A stretch of DNA of 64,000 nt. It comes from Xanthomonas hydrangeae. GTDB lineage: Bacteria; Pseudomonadota; Gammaproteobacteria; Xanthomonadales; Xanthomonadaceae. Under the pieces are notes generated by a model. That model made no database searches. It was not told where the DNA came from and was given only the letters and a program-made list of their open reading frames with translations. The stretch covers positions 1,054,001 through 1,118,000 of the forward strand of contig LR990730.1 in the NCBI GenBank assembly GCA_905142475.1, read 5' to 3'. Made by a program: the position numbers and the translations under genes. Below, piece after piece: positions 53,801-62,017 of this stretch; position 1 is the first letter of the stretch; every line of letters begins with the position of its first letter.

Positions 53801-54217
53801 GGCAGACACGCGCGTGCCGTCGTCCAGCAACAGATCCAACGACACATAGGTCGAGGCCACGTGATCGCTGCCCACACTTTCCGGCAACACCAGCCACGAC
53901 AGCGTCGTATCGGCACCGATCAGAGCATCGTTGGTAAACAAGGTGCATCGCCCACCTGCACCACGGCTGTCATACCGCAACGCATGCGCACCGCTGTAGC
54001 CGGCGTTCGGCCTGGCTGCATACGGTGCAGCGGGGCCCGTCTCGATCGCAATCTGCACATCGCCCGCCGCAGCGCCGACCGGCAAGGGCTCACCCTCTTC
54101 GAACGAACTCGAAAAGCCGGTCGCCGCACTGACAGACAGTGGCGCAGCGCAGGCCAGGACAACGGCAATCGAGAACAACGAGCCACGCGGACGCAGCAGA
54201 ACGACAGGCGAGGTCAC
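50855..54217 (-). CDS. Secreted GH92 alpha-mannosidase
   Basis: The product is 1120 residues from a GTG at 54217 with AAGGAG upstream; no in-frame ATG is nearby. The signal peptide is FSIAVVLACAAPLSVSA. An N-terminal beta-sandwich/carbohydrate-binding-like region (about 35-230) is followed by the GH92 N-domain (DWVLTTRGTQSNGTFSRGNNFPATAVPHGFNFWTPVT) and the (alpha/alpha)6 catalytic domain. This holds VNNGLWDTFRTAWPAYALFAP, HNDFG-like WSMEGALNDFGIANMA and the catalytic-site motif GDEDNGEMSAWY. GH92 enzymes are Ca2+-dependent exo-alpha-mannosidases acting on N-glycan mannose. A C-terminal extra domain (about 985-1120) is probably sugar-binding. A role in trimming plant N-glycans is inferred. 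Confidence 0.9.
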   Translation of the reverse strand: MTSPVVLLRPRGSLFSIAVVLACAAPLSVSAATGFSSSFEEGEPLPVGAAAGDVQIAIETGPAAPYAARPNAGYSGAHALRYDSRGAGGRCTLFTNDALIGADTTLSWLVLPESVGSDHVASTYVSLDLLLDDGTRVSARAARDQHGVALGARAQGDSKTLYPQQWTRKAVRLGDVAAFRGRRVVAIELEVAPPAGATSAGRIDDIAIADVPLTPATRPSDWVLTTRGTQSNGTFSRGNNFPATAVPHGFNFWTPVTDAGTLTWLYRWNEHNAADNRPRLQALSLSHQPSPWMGDRQTFQVMPSLSKGAPEADRSKRALAFSHDTEIARPYRYAVQLDNGIQAEIAPTDHAALFRFRFPALGDANLLFDNVDARGGLHLDAATQTLSGYTDVRSGLSTGATRMYVYASFDTPWKTSGPSDTGRPTGWIKFDAGSTRQVQMRIATSLISLDQARRNLALEIAPQATLEQIAARAQDAWDALLGRFEVPDATTDQKTTLYSNLYRLHLYPNSGHENAGSNSAPDWRYASQSSWSDDNIDGSAVRSFAPIRDGRVYVNNGLWDTFRTAWPAYALFAPDAAGALVQGFLEQSRSGGWVARWSSPGYADLMVGTSSDVAFADAWRKGVQGFDPAEAYVAARKNATVVAPDRHVGRKGMARSTFRGYADTDTHEGMSWSMEGALNDFGIANMAEALAGQAETATARERYTTEAQYFRQRAAGYSALFDPATGFFQGRTPDGHWRVDAARYDPRVWGHDYTESSGWTFAFTAPHDGEGLAALYGGRAGLAAKLDTFFATPETAEARFAGSYGTTIHEMTEARDVRMGMYAHSNQTAHHIPWMYLYAGQPWKTQRITREILARLYLGSEIGQGYPGDEDNGEMSAWYLFAALGLYPLRMGAPEYVIGSPLFKHASVRLPDGGTLTVNASQNSPQNVYVQSLKVNGKPWRKTWLPHADTANGATLDFVMGPTPSRWGTGHDDVPPSLTAPGERPAPLQDLLGNTARITLDDDGDVAALHDDDAGTVAAVASTSTLTFSGITPGTPTLYTLTSGNTAISAGGWTLEARAAGGAWTMIDQRRDETFDWPLQTRPFRIARPGAYVEYRLRFSAPAKVQLAELELLGVKPAVR

Positions 54218-54535
54218 GTGGTGATGTCTCCTTAGCTAGCGACGTAGCAGGGCATGTACGGTTGACGGATGTGCGCGGTCTTTGCAGATCACCCAATCCG
54301 ATCCCGATGCGCAATTGCCCAGCGATGATAAGCGCGATGTTCCGGCGTGGTGGCGTGGCGCTGCCGTGCCGGCGGCGCGGCAGGTCGTTGCCGGACCAGC
54401 CACAGCGCCATCCGCCGCCGTCCGGCCTCCCGCCGAGACCATCGCAACCCCAACCCACGCAGCGCGGTCAATGGGCCGATCACCACGCAGGCTGCTAGAA
54501 TCCGCGCTCTGCCTTGCCTTTACGATCGTGCCGCC
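54218..54535. other. 318-bp divergent region upstream of GH92 and zinc-ribbon genes
   Basis: Contains the start regions of both genes. Frames here are Arg/Pro-rich shadows without conserved sequence. No clear operator was found. Confidence 0.4.
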
Positions 54536-54733
54536 ATGAGCCAGACCGCCACCGCGCCCGCCAATGCCGAATCGCGTTACACCGTGCACCGCGGCGATCT
54601 GCCGCTGAGCTGCCCGACGCCGCAGATGGCGCTGTGGAACTCGCATCCGCGCGTGTATCTGCCGATCGAAGACGAGCCCAACTGCGAAGCCAAGTGCCCG
54701 TATTGCGGCGCGTTGTTCGTGCTCGCCGACTGA
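54536..54733 (+). CDS. Small zinc-finger protein (zf-CHCC, PF10276 type)
   Basis: The 65-residue protein has RYTVHRGDLPLSCPTPQMALWNSHPRVYLPIEDEPNCEAKCPYCGALFVL. The order Cys-His-Cys-Cys (C...H...CPYC) is the zf-CHCC ribbon shared with the mitochondrial complex I subunit NDUFS6. In bacteria the role is unknown. The longer reading frame upstream is not conserved, so the ATG at 54536 is chosen. It precedes the glycosyltransferase gene with a 10-bp gap, indicating an operon with the LPS genes. Confidence 0.87.
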   Translation: MSQTATAPANAESRYTVHRGDLPLSCPTPQMALWNSHPRVYLPIEDEPNCEAKCPYCGALFVLAD

Positions 54734-54743
54734 TCCTGGCCGG

Positions 54744-55856
54744 ATGCACCGCCTGACCGTGGTGCAACTGCTGCCGGCGCTGCAGTCCGGCGGCGTCGAG
54801 CGCTCCACCCTGGAAATCGCCGCTGCGCTGGTGCGTGCCGGCCACCGCGCCGTGGTGGTCTCGGCCGGCGGTCGCCTGGTCCAGCCGCTGCTGGAGGCGG
54901 GCGGCGAACATCTCACTCTGGAGATCGGGCGCAAGTCGCTGCTGACCTTGCGCCATGTGGTCGGCCTGCGCCGGCTCTTTGCCGAACTCGGTGCCGACAT
55001 CGTGCACGCGCGCTCGCGCCTGCCGGCCTGGCTGGGCTGGTACGCGCTGCGCGGCATGCCCCAGGCCACGCGGCCGCGCTTTGTCACCACCGTGCACGGG
55101 CTCAATTCGCCTAGCCGCTATAGCGCGGTGATGACATACGGCGAGCGGGTGATCTGTGTCTCGCAGACGGTGCGCGATTACGTGTGTACGCACTATCCGC
55201 AGACCGATACTGCACGCTTGCGCACCATCGCGCGCGGGGTTGATATCGCGCAGTTTCCGCGTCGCCCGCACCCTGATCACCGTGCGCGCAAGTGGGCACG
55301 GACGCTGTTGCCCGGTTTGCCGGCCGATGCGCCCTTGCTGCTGCTGCCCGGGCGCGGTACGCGCCTGAAAGGACATGCCGACGGCCTGCAACTGCTGGCC
55401 GACGTGCGCGCTGCCGGCGTGCCGGCCTGGTTGTGGCTGCCGGGCGCGCGTGAGCCGGGCCGCGAAGCCTATGTGCGCGAGCTGGAAGCCGAGGCTGGCA
55501 GATTGGGCGTGGCCGAGGCGGTCGCCTTCACCGAGCCCACCGCACGCATCGCCGAGGCCTATGCGGCCAGCGATCTGGTGCTGCAGCTCTCGCGCAAGCC
55601 CGAGGCGTTCGGCCGCACCGTGGTGGAGGCCTTGTCGGTGGGCCGGCCGGTGTTGGGCTGGGCACACGGTGGTGTCGGCGAGTTGCTGGCCGAACTGCAG
55701 CCTGCCGGCGCAGTGCCGACGTTCGATGCCCAGGCGCTAAGCACTCAGGCACTCGGCATGCTGCAGCAGGCGCCGACACCGCCAGCTGTGCTCCCCTATA
55801 CGTTGCAGGCCATGCAGTCGGCCACCTTGAAGGTCTATGACGAACTCCGCCGCTGA
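54744..55856 (+). CDS. GT4-family glycosyltransferase, LPS-type
   Basis: The 370-residue GT-B protein opens with VVQLLPALQSGGVERSTLEIAAALVRAGHRAVVVSAGG, the donor/acceptor-site glycine loop of the GT4 family. It continues with VHARSRLPAWLGWYA, then HGLNSPSRYSAVM, and the C-terminal EX7E element in SRKPEAFGRTVVEALSVGRPVLGWAHGGVGELL. It probably adds a sugar to lipid A core or a lipid-linked glycan at the cytoplasmic membrane face. It overlaps the O-antigen-ligase-like gene by 20 nt. The sugar and acceptor are not predictable. Confidence 0.87.
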   Translation: MHRLTVVQLLPALQSGGVERSTLEIAAALVRAGHRAVVVSAGGRLVQPLLEAGGEHLTLEIGRKSLLTLRHVVGLRRLFAELGADIVHARSRLPAWLGWYALRGMPQATRPRFVTTVHGLNSPSRYSAVMTYGERVICVSQTVRDYVCTHYPQTDTARLRTIARGVDIAQFPRRPHPDHRARKWARTLLPGLPADAPLLLLPGRGTRLKGHADGLQLLADVRAAGVPAWLWLPGAREPGREAYVRELEAEAGRLGVAEAVAFTEPTARIAEAYAASDLVLQLSRKPEAFGRTVVEALSVGRPVLGWAHGGVGELLAELQPAGAVPTFDAQALSTQALGMLQQAPTPPAVLPYTLQAMQSATLKVYDELRR

Positions 55857-57171
55857 GGCCATCCCACCCGCGCCCACGTTGACGCCCGATGCCGGTCGCT
55901 GGGCACCGCTGTGGGTGATTCTGTTCGTGGCGCTATGGCCCACGCCCGGGCTGGCCGAAACGGTGCTGTCGCTGGGCGCTCTATTCGCTGCGTATCGCCT
56001 GTTGCATGCGCGTTTCCGTGGTGGCACGCGCTTGCTCAGCGGCGCGGCGTGGGCGCTGACCAGTGTGTTGTTCTTCGCGTACTGGTTGCCGCAGATGTTG
56101 TCGGCATTTGATGCGGTGGACGTGGGGCGCGCGCTGCGTAAATCGGCCACCGATCTGCGCTATCTGCCTTTCATGTGGTTGTGCGCGATCGCGGTGGCCA
56201 ATGCGCAGCGCCGCCGGCGCACCTTCATCGGCCTTGCGGTGATCGGCGGGGTGTGGACGCTGGACGCACTGCTGCAGGCCGCATTCGGCAGCAGCCCGTT
56301 GTTCTTCGGCCTGGATCAGATCAAGCAATGGATCAGCGGGCATGGCCTGTGCACGGCGGAAGAACTGGCCCTGGTCGACCGCCTCAGCGGCGCGCTCGGC
56401 CCGTGCAATCTCAAGTTCGGGCAGACCCTGGCCAGTCTGTCGCCGTTCCTGCTGCTCGCGCTTGGGCGACGCAATGCCTGGGCCTGGGCGGGCGCCGCAG
56501 CGGCGGTCGGTGTGGTGCTGGTATTGGCCGGTTCGCGCGCCTCGTGGATCACCTACGGTGTGATCGTGTTGCTGTCCGGCTGGCAGTTGCTGGGCGGCCG
56601 TCGGCTGCTGGCGGTCGCGGTGGTTGGCGCGCTGTTGGCCGTCGGGGTGGTGGCGATGGCGCCGCAGGCGCGCGAGCGGGTCCAGCGTACCGCGTTGGCC
56701 TTCAGCAATGGCGAACAGGGCGTCGACCAGGCCTTGTCCGGGCGTGCGCAGATCTGGGGTGCGGCACTGTGCATGATCCGCGCGCATCCGCTCAACGGCG
56801 TGGGCGCGCGCGGCTTCCGTCAGGCGTATCCGGGCTGCAACCCGGCGCCTGGGCAAATGCCGGCATGGGGCGACGGGCCGGCCTTCCATGCGCACCAGAT
56901 CGTGCTGGAAATTCTTGCCGAAACCGGTGTGATCGGGTTGCTGCTATGGCTGGCGGGTGCGGCGCAGGCCTGGCGCGCGTGGCGCTATTCCAGCGTTGCG
57001 GCACGTGAGCAGGCACGTCCGGCGATGATCGCGTTGGTGGCAACGGTCTTTCCGCTCAACACGCATCTGGCGTTCTATTCCAGCTTCTGGGGTGGCCTGA
57101 GCCTGATGCTGGCCGGCTTGTATGCCGGTGCCTTGCTCAACGACGACGCAGATCAGCCGCCGTCGCGATAG
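55837..57171 (+). CDS. O-antigen ligase-like membrane protein (WaaL/Wzy family)
   Basis: The 444-residue polytopic protein has about 10-12 hydrophobic helices and the large periplasmic loop typical of the Wzy_C/WaaL family (GLDQIKQWISGHGLCTAEELALVDRLSGALGPCN, and AHPLNGVGARGFRQAYPGCN... HAHQIVLEILAETG). The PLNGVGxxxF and HxHN-like HAHQ segments are characteristic ligase/polymerase positions. It may join O-antigen or a single sugar unit to lipid A-core. Direct overlap with the GT4 gene supports action in the same pathway. The choice between ligase and polymerase is unresolved. Confidence 0.83.
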   Translation: MTNSAAEAIPPAPTLTPDAGRWAPLWVILFVALWPTPGLAETVLSLGALFAAYRLLHARFRGGTRLLSGAAWALTSVLFFAYWLPQMLSAFDAVDVGRALRKSATDLRYLPFMWLCAIAVANAQRRRRTFIGLAVIGGVWTLDALLQAAFGSSPLFFGLDQIKQWISGHGLCTAEELALVDRLSGALGPCNLKFGQTLASLSPFLLLALGRRNAWAWAGAAAAVGVVLVLAGSRASWITYGVIVLLSGWQLLGGRRLLAVAVVGALLAVGVVAMAPQARERVQRTALAFSNGEQGVDQALSGRAQIWGAALCMIRAHPLNGVGARGFRQAYPGCNPAPGQMPAWGDGPAFHAHQIVLEILAETGVIGLLLWLAGAAQAWRAWRYSSVAAREQARPAMIALVATVFPLNTHLAFYSSFWGGLSLMLAGLYAGALLNDDADQPPSR

Positions 57172-57361
57172 GCGTGGCGCTCAAGACGATTGCGCCTAGC
57201 GGGAGATCGACACGGCAGGCGGGAATTACGCGTCCACTGCGGTTGCGTGCGCGACGTGCGCACTCATCCCGGCGATCGCTCACGACGCACGCCTGGCTGG
57301 TTCCGTAAACCAAGGCAGTCATCTGCGAATGCATGCGTGACGCAGCTGCGCTGCATCTACC

Positions 57362-58282
57362 TCACCGGTAGAAATCGCTGCGCCCGCCCGGCTGGCGTTT
57401 GAAGCGCCGATGGATCCACAGGTACTGATCCGGCGCCTCGCGCACCATGTCCTCGATCGCCGCATTGACCTGCGCGGTATCAGCGATCACATCGTCGGAG
57501 GGGATGTCTGCCAGCGGCGGTGCGATCTTGAGGATGTAGCGGCCACCCTCGCGCCGATGGAAGTACGGCACCACCGCGCAGCCGGTCAGCCGCGCCAGCT
57601 GATGCGTGGCGGTAATGGTGGAGGCCGGATGCCCGAAGAACGGCACGAACACGGTGTCCTTGCCGCGCATGTCCTGATCCGGCGCATACCACAGAAAACC
57701 GCCGCGCTTGAGATGCTTGATGGTGGCGCGCAGATCCTCGTTGGCGAACATGTGCGTGGCATAGCGTAGCCGCCCGCGTTTGACCGCCCATTCGAACACC
57801 GGGTTGCGGTGCTTGCGGTACATGCCGGCCAACGGCACGTGGTCGCACAGCAGCCGCCCGCACATTTCCAGCGTCATGAAGTGACCGGACACCAGCAACA
57901 CGCCGCGCTTCTGCTCCTGCAGACGTTGCAGATGCTCCAGCCCTTCGACCTGCACGCCCGGACGAATGACATCGATACTGCCCCACCAGGCGCGCGCGAA
58001 TTCGAACAGGCCCACGCCCAGCGCATCGAAACTATCGCGCAACAGCCGCGCTCGCCAGGCATCGTCCTGTTCGGGAAAACACAGCTTGAGATTGACCTCG
58101 GCCGCACGCCGACGTGTCCCGGCCAGGCGCAGCGTGAGCCAGCCGACCCCGCGGCCCAATGCGCGTTGCAGCATCCAGGGCAGTCGCCCGGCCAGTACCA
58201 TCAATGCAAGGCCCAGATACATCGGCCAGTGCTTGGGGGTGCGCAGGGAAGGGCGGACGGCGACGTTGGCGGGCTCGGACAT
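57362..58282 (-). CDS. lpxL: Lipid A late acyltransferase (lauroyltransferase, HtrB/LpxL family)
   Basis: The 306-residue protein has an N-terminal membrane helix (HWPMYLGLALMVLAGRLPWML) and the HX4E acyltransferase motif His134-Glu139 in VSGHFMTLE. Also seen are YRKHRNP, the FLWYAPDQDMRGKDTVFVPFFGHPA block and DQYLWIHRRFKRQPG, all conserved in LpxL/LpxM. It transfers a fatty acyl chain from acyl-ACP to Kdo2-lipid IVA at the inner membrane. It is divergent from waaA (76 bp between starts), whose product makes its substrate. Confidence 0.9.
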   Translation of the reverse strand: MSEPANVAVRPSLRTPKHWPMYLGLALMVLAGRLPWMLQRALGRGVGWLTLRLAGTRRRAAEVNLKLCFPEQDDAWRARLLRDSFDALGVGLFEFARAWWGSIDVIRPGVQVEGLEHLQRLQEQKRGVLLVSGHFMTLEMCGRLLCDHVPLAGMYRKHRNPVFEWAVKRGRLRYATHMFANEDLRATIKHLKRGGFLWYAPDQDMRGKDTVFVPFFGHPASTITATHQLARLTGCAVVPYFHRREGGRYILKIAPPLADIPSDDVIADTAQVNAAIEDMVREAPDQYLWIHRRFKRQPGGRSDFYR

Positions 58283-58358
58283 GGCCTAATTCTAAGTGAT
58301 TGCGTGCGCCTGGCAGCGTGCACATGCGCACGTGTGGGCGCTCCCGTATCCTGCACGC

Positions 58359-59675
58359 ATGCGGAAAGACCCGATCGAATGGCTGTTGCGCGGGCTGTAC
58401 TCGGCGCTGTTGTACCTGTTGCTGCCGGTGACGGTGTACCACCTGGTGTGGCGCGGGTTTCGCGTGCGCGAATACTTCAATCGCTGGAACGAGCGCTATG
58501 CCTCCTACACGCATGCCTGCGGTCGCCCGCGCGTGTGGGTGCATGCGGTGTCGGTGGGCGAGGTCAATGCCGCCGCGCCGCTGGTCAATGCCTTGCGTGC
58601 GCAGCGCCCGGATATCCGTTGGGTCATCACCACCATCACCCCCACTGGCTCCGAGCGGGTGCGCGCGGTATGGGGCGATGCGGTGGACCATGTCTATCTG
58701 CCCTACGACGTGCCTGGCAGCGTGGGTCGGTTCCTGGAGCATTTCCGCCCGCGGTTGGCGTTGATTCTGGAAACCGAGCTGTGGCCGAACATGTTGTTCG
58801 GTTGCCGCGACCGCAACATTCCGGTGTACATCCTCAACGCGCGGCTGTCGGCGCGTTCGCTGCGGGGCTATCGCGTGCTGGCACCCTTGATCAGCCGCGC
58901 GCTGCGCACCGTCACCTGCGTGGTGGCGCAATCGCACGACGATGCCGAGCGTTTCCTCACGCTGGGCGCGCGCGCCGATCAGGTGATCGCGCTGGGCAAT
59001 CTCAAATTCGATATCGCCGCGCCCGCACAGTTGCAGGCCCTGGTTGCGCAGTTTCATACGCACGTGGCGGTAACGCGACCGGTGTGGATTGCCGCCAGTA
59101 CGCACGAAGGCGAGGAGGCAGCCGTGGCCGACATCCACGCGCGCCTGCTACTGCAATTTCCTGATCTGTTGATGTTGTGGGCGCCGCGGCATCCCGAGCG
59201 CTTTCCCAAGGTCGAGGCGCTGGCGCGCGAACGTGGTTGGTCCGTGTCCACGCGCAAGACCCAGCAGTGGCCGCAGGCGCACGACAAGGTATTCGTCATC
59301 GATACCTTGGGCGAGCTGATGAGTTTCTACGCCTGCGCGCAGGTTGCCTTCGTCGGCGGCAGTCTGCAGCCGATCGGCGGGCACAACCTGCTCGAACCGG
59401 CAGCGGTCGGCACGCCGGCAGTCACCGGCCCGCATCTGCATAATTTCTCGGAGATCTCGCGGCGCATGCGTGAGGCCGATGCGGTGACCATCTGCGACGA
59501 TGCCGACGGCGTGTATCACGATCTTGCGCGTCTGCTCGGCGACCCGGCCCAGCGCGAGGCGATGGCGGCCGCAGGCCTGGCGCTGGTCGCCAACGGCAAG
59601 GGCGCAGTGGCGCGCACGCTGGTGCAGATTGCGCCGGACCTGCCGCCGGTGGTGAGTGATGGCATGGCCTCCTAA
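58359..59675 (+). CDS. waaA: 3-deoxy-D-manno-octulosonic acid (Kdo) transferase
   Basis: The ATG at 58359 gives 438 residues. An N-terminal membrane anchor (LLRGLYSALLYLLLPVTVYHL) is followed by the GT30 GT-B fold: VHAVSVGEVNAAAPL holds the catalytic Glu68, then ETELWPNML, NARLSARSLRGYR, GNLKFD, the donor-site ASTHEGEE and APRHPERF, and GGSLQPIGGHNLLEPA. WaaA adds Kdo residues to lipid IVA, the first inner-core step. It lies at the head of a region that becomes AT-rich immediately after the stop. Confidence 0.93.
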   Translation: MRKDPIEWLLRGLYSALLYLLLPVTVYHLVWRGFRVREYFNRWNERYASYTHACGRPRVWVHAVSVGEVNAAAPLVNALRAQRPDIRWVITTITPTGSERVRAVWGDAVDHVYLPYDVPGSVGRFLEHFRPRLALILETELWPNMLFGCRDRNIPVYILNARLSARSLRGYRVLAPLISRALRTVTCVVAQSHDDAERFLTLGARADQVIALGNLKFDIAAPAQLQALVAQFHTHVAVTRPVWIAASTHEGEEAAVADIHARLLLQFPDLLMLWAPRHPERFPKVEALARERGWSVSTRKTQQWPQAHDKVFVIDTLGELMSFYACAQVAFVGGSLQPIGGHNLLEPAAVGTPAVTGPHLHNFSEISRRMREADAVTICDDADGVYHDLARLLGDPAQREAMAAAGLALVANGKGAVARTLVQIAPDLPPVVSDGMAS

Positions 59676-59787
59676 AGTATTGGCGGACACATATTTGCAT
59701 TCCCGCGTTTAATTGTGGCGTGGGTCGCTGGTGCGCACTATGCCGGGGGAAGGGGGGGCAGTCGGTTAATGTAATCTCTTGTCTTTC

Positions 59788-59807
59788 CGCTTCAAATATT
59801 TAAAGCG
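59788..59807. other. AT-rich 20-bp near-perfect palindrome
   Basis: CGCTTCAAATATTTAAAGCG is a palindrome except for one mismatched pair, in the AT-rich gap between waaA and the small secreted gene. It could be an operator or part of a mobile-element remnant; no match to a known site was recognised. Confidence 0.4.
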
Positions 59808-59914
59808 CATAGGTTGGGGGGGCTAAGCGCTTGGCTAAGTGTGGCAGGTGCCGGAAGTGGTGCTATCTAGGCGCGTAAATCACCAGGTAGCACAAAGATT
59901 CGGAAAAAGAAGTG

Positions 59915-59964
59915 GTAACTGTGAAGCCGGTCGGACTAAGCGAATCGGCGAGCTTCACAGTTAC
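59915..59964. repeat. 13-bp perfect inverted repeat in the waaA-tolC gap
   Basis: GTAACTGTGAAGC (59915-59927) and its exact complement (59952-59964) flank a 24-bp spacer (CGGTCGGACTAAG...). It lies 60 bp beyond the stop of the small minus-strand gene, so a terminator is possible although no T-tract follows. Otherwise the 348-bp gap holds no gene. Confidence 0.6.
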
Positions 59965-60023
59965 TAGGTGGCTCGACTACGGCTAATTATGTCTGGGGGA
60001 ATGTGTGGCTGAGATGCGAGCTT

Positions 60024-60386
60024 TTAGCTGGAAGCACATACGGTATAGATATTTACAACAACTGGGCCATTGGTGTAACCGTAAGTGCGCCAGCCATTCC
60101 CTGATGGATAGCTGCCAACGACAGCAAAACGACCGAGGTTCATGTTTTCCTGTAAGTTGCTATTCTCGGCTCGCCTTCCCCAAAATCGCACTGAGTTAGG
60201 GTCTCCTGTATTCCATCCTCCAGATACTGGGGTGAATCCAGCTGGGCACTGGGGAGTTGCATCAACAGTTCCTTGAATATCGCGCGCGTAGCCCTCGGTA
60301 ACAGTCTGGTAAGTTACCGCTTGGGCCATAGGGAAGATTAAGACGGTAGTGGCGGCTACTAAAATGGAGGAAATAATTTTTTTCAT
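60024..60386 (-). CDS. Small secreted protein of unknown function, AT-rich
   Basis: The 120-residue product has an excellent signal peptide (MKKIISSILVAATTVLIFPMAQA) and starts after an AGGA-like site. The mature part of about 97 residues contains CPAGFTPVSGGW and ends IYTVCASS, so its two cysteines could form one disulfide. The CPxG...xGGW pattern occurs in small surface or pilus-tip-type proteins, but no family can be named. Base composition differs sharply from neighbours: 203 of 420 bases in 60001-60420 are G or C, against about 62% in tolC. It interrupts the usual waaA/tolC neighbourhood, suggesting horizontal gain. Confidence 0.8.
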   Translation of the reverse strand: MKKIISSILVAATTVLIFPMAQAVTYQTVTEGYARDIQGTVDATPQCPAGFTPVSGGWNTGDPNSVRFWGRRAENSNLQENMNLGRFAVVGSYPSGNGWRTYGYTNGPVVVNIYTVCASS

Positions 60387-60573
60387 GTCAGCTCCATAGT
60401 TAAAGATGCCGTGTTTGATTCAGTAATTCTTGCGAATCTACATCCGGCTCCACGATGTTCGGGCTCAATGCAGCGCTGAGCTGTAATGTGATGTCTGGTT
60501 GTTTGGTAGGGATTCCCCTACTTTTTATGTGGGAGTTAGCGCCATGTGCTGTTGATTACGGTGTACTTGGCGC

Positions 60574-60600
60574 AAAAAAAGGTGGGCTTAAGCCCACCTT
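60574..60600 (-). terminator. Rho-independent terminator of tolC
   Basis: A perfect 22-bp palindrome (60579-60600, AAGGTGGGCTT/AAGCCCACCTT) is followed on the minus strand by a run of T residues (seven A on the plus strand, 60574-60580). It starts 24 bp past the tolC stop codon, a textbook arrangement. Confidence 0.9.
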
Positions 60601-60623
60601 CTGCTTTTGCTTTGTTTAGTGCC

Positions 60624-61997
60624 TTACTGCAGCGAGCCACTACCCTGCAGCTTGGACTCGGCGTCCTGCGACAGCAGGCGGTTCACATCCTGCAGATCGG
60701 TGATGTCGAGCTTGCCGATGGCCTGGCCCAGCAGCAGACGGTTCTGCAGGAAGTTGTAGCGTGACTGCGCATAGTTCAGCTGAGCCTGGAACAAGGTGCG
60801 CTGGTTCTGCACTACGTCCAGCACGGTGCGCGTACCGACTTCCAGACCCACCTGCGACGCGTCGTATGCGGCCTGTGCGGAGACCACGGCCAGACGACGT
60901 GCTTCCACTTCGCTGATGCCGGCGACCACGGTCTGATACGCATTGCGCGTGTTGCGATCGAGTGCGCGCTTCTGCTGCTCGTAGGTATCTTGCTGGATAT
61001 CGCGCTGCGAGAGTGCTTGACGTACTGCGGACTGTGTTGCGCCGCCGGCAAAGATTGGAATTGACACGCTGATGCCGATCGAATCGGTATCGATGTCGCG
61101 GCCTTGGGTCGTAAACACACCGCTTTCCGCAGCCCCTGTGCCCCAGCTATTGCTGCGTCCCACGCTGCCGGTCAGATTGACGGTGGGCAAATGGCCGGCA
61201 CGTGCTGCGGTGATGCTGGCCTCGGCCGCGCTGACCTGCAATTGCTGCGCTTTCAACGCCGGGTTATCTGCGATGGCAGTCGCCACCAACTGGTCGACGT
61301 CACTGTAGGCGGCAGGCACCTCGGGGCGAAACTCTTCCGGCAGTGCACGTAGACCAACTACCGGCTGGCCGGTCAACTCGGTAAGTGCTTGGTAGTAGTC
61401 CTTCAGCGTGTTGCGGGCGTTGATCGTATCTGCACGCGCCTGGTCGTACTGAGCACGCGCTTCATGCACGTCGGTGATCGGGGCCAGGCCCACTTCCAGG
61501 CGTTTGTCGGCGTAGTCGAACTGCTTCTTGGCTGCGGCTTCGTTGGTCTCTGCAGCCGCCAGCGACTCGATGCCCACCAGGACCTGAAAATACGCCGCTG
61601 AGGTGCGGGTGATCAGGTCATTATTGGCAGATGCCAGTGTGAAGTCGGCTGCCCTTGCAACTTCGCGCTGAGCGCGCAGGTTGGAGAACTGCGCCCAATT
61701 GAAGATCGTCTGGGAGCCTTGGATTTGGCTGGAGCGCGACGAGGTGGTTATGCGGCCATCTTGGCCTTCGATTTCGCGGTGGGATTTACTGTAGTCGTAA
61801 GCACCGTTGAGCTGCGGCAACAGCGCCGCACGCGCCTGCACCTGGCCTTCCCGGTTGACCAGGCGAGTGGACTCGGCCACGGCCAGCTGCGGATCGCCGT
61901 TGCGGGCCATTTCGTAGACCTGCAGCAGATCGGTGGCATGTGCTGCCATCGGAGACAGGGCGGCGGCCAGGGCCAGAACGAGGGATCGGCGGATCAT
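60624..61997 (-). CDS. tolC: TolC-family outer-membrane efflux channel
   Basis: The ATG at 61997, with AAGGAAG upstream, gives 457 residues with signal peptide MIRRSLVLALAAALSPMAAHA. The internal duplication of TolC is visible: each half has a beta pair and two long helices (DLLQVYEMARNGDPQLAVAESTRLVNREG, and VATAIADNPALKAQQLQVSAAEASITAARAGHLPTVNL). Conserved VGLAPITDVHEARAQYDQARAD and VGTRTVLDVVQNQRTLFQAQLNYAQSRY repeats mark the TolC superfamily. It forms a trimeric channel for type I secretion and RND/MFS efflux. It is followed by its own terminator and preceded by the PCMT-like gene, 20 bp apart, so they are probably one operon. Confidence 0.92.
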   Translation of the reverse strand: MIRRSLVLALAAALSPMAAHATDLLQVYEMARNGDPQLAVAESTRLVNREGQVQARAALLPQLNGAYDYSKSHREIEGQDGRITTSSRSSQIQGSQTIFNWAQFSNLRAQREVARAADFTLASANNDLITRTSAAYFQVLVGIESLAAAETNEAAAKKQFDYADKRLEVGLAPITDVHEARAQYDQARADTINARNTLKDYYQALTELTGQPVVGLRALPEEFRPEVPAAYSDVDQLVATAIADNPALKAQQLQVSAAEASITAARAGHLPTVNLTGSVGRSNSWGTGAAESGVFTTQGRDIDTDSIGISVSIPIFAGGATQSAVRQALSQRDIQQDTYEQQKRALDRNTRNAYQTVVAGISEVEARRLAVVSAQAAYDASQVGLEVGTRTVLDVVQNQRTLFQAQLNYAQSRYNFLQNRLLLGQAIGKLDITDLQDVNRLLSQDAESKLQGSGSLQ

Positions 61998-62017
61998 CGG
62001 GGAAGCTTCCTTGGGAA

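Noticed and set aside
54289..54535. N-terminal extension of the zinc-ribbon protein
   Set aside because: The added 63 residues are Arg/Pro-rich and unlike the family; the ATG at 54536 gives the usual length.
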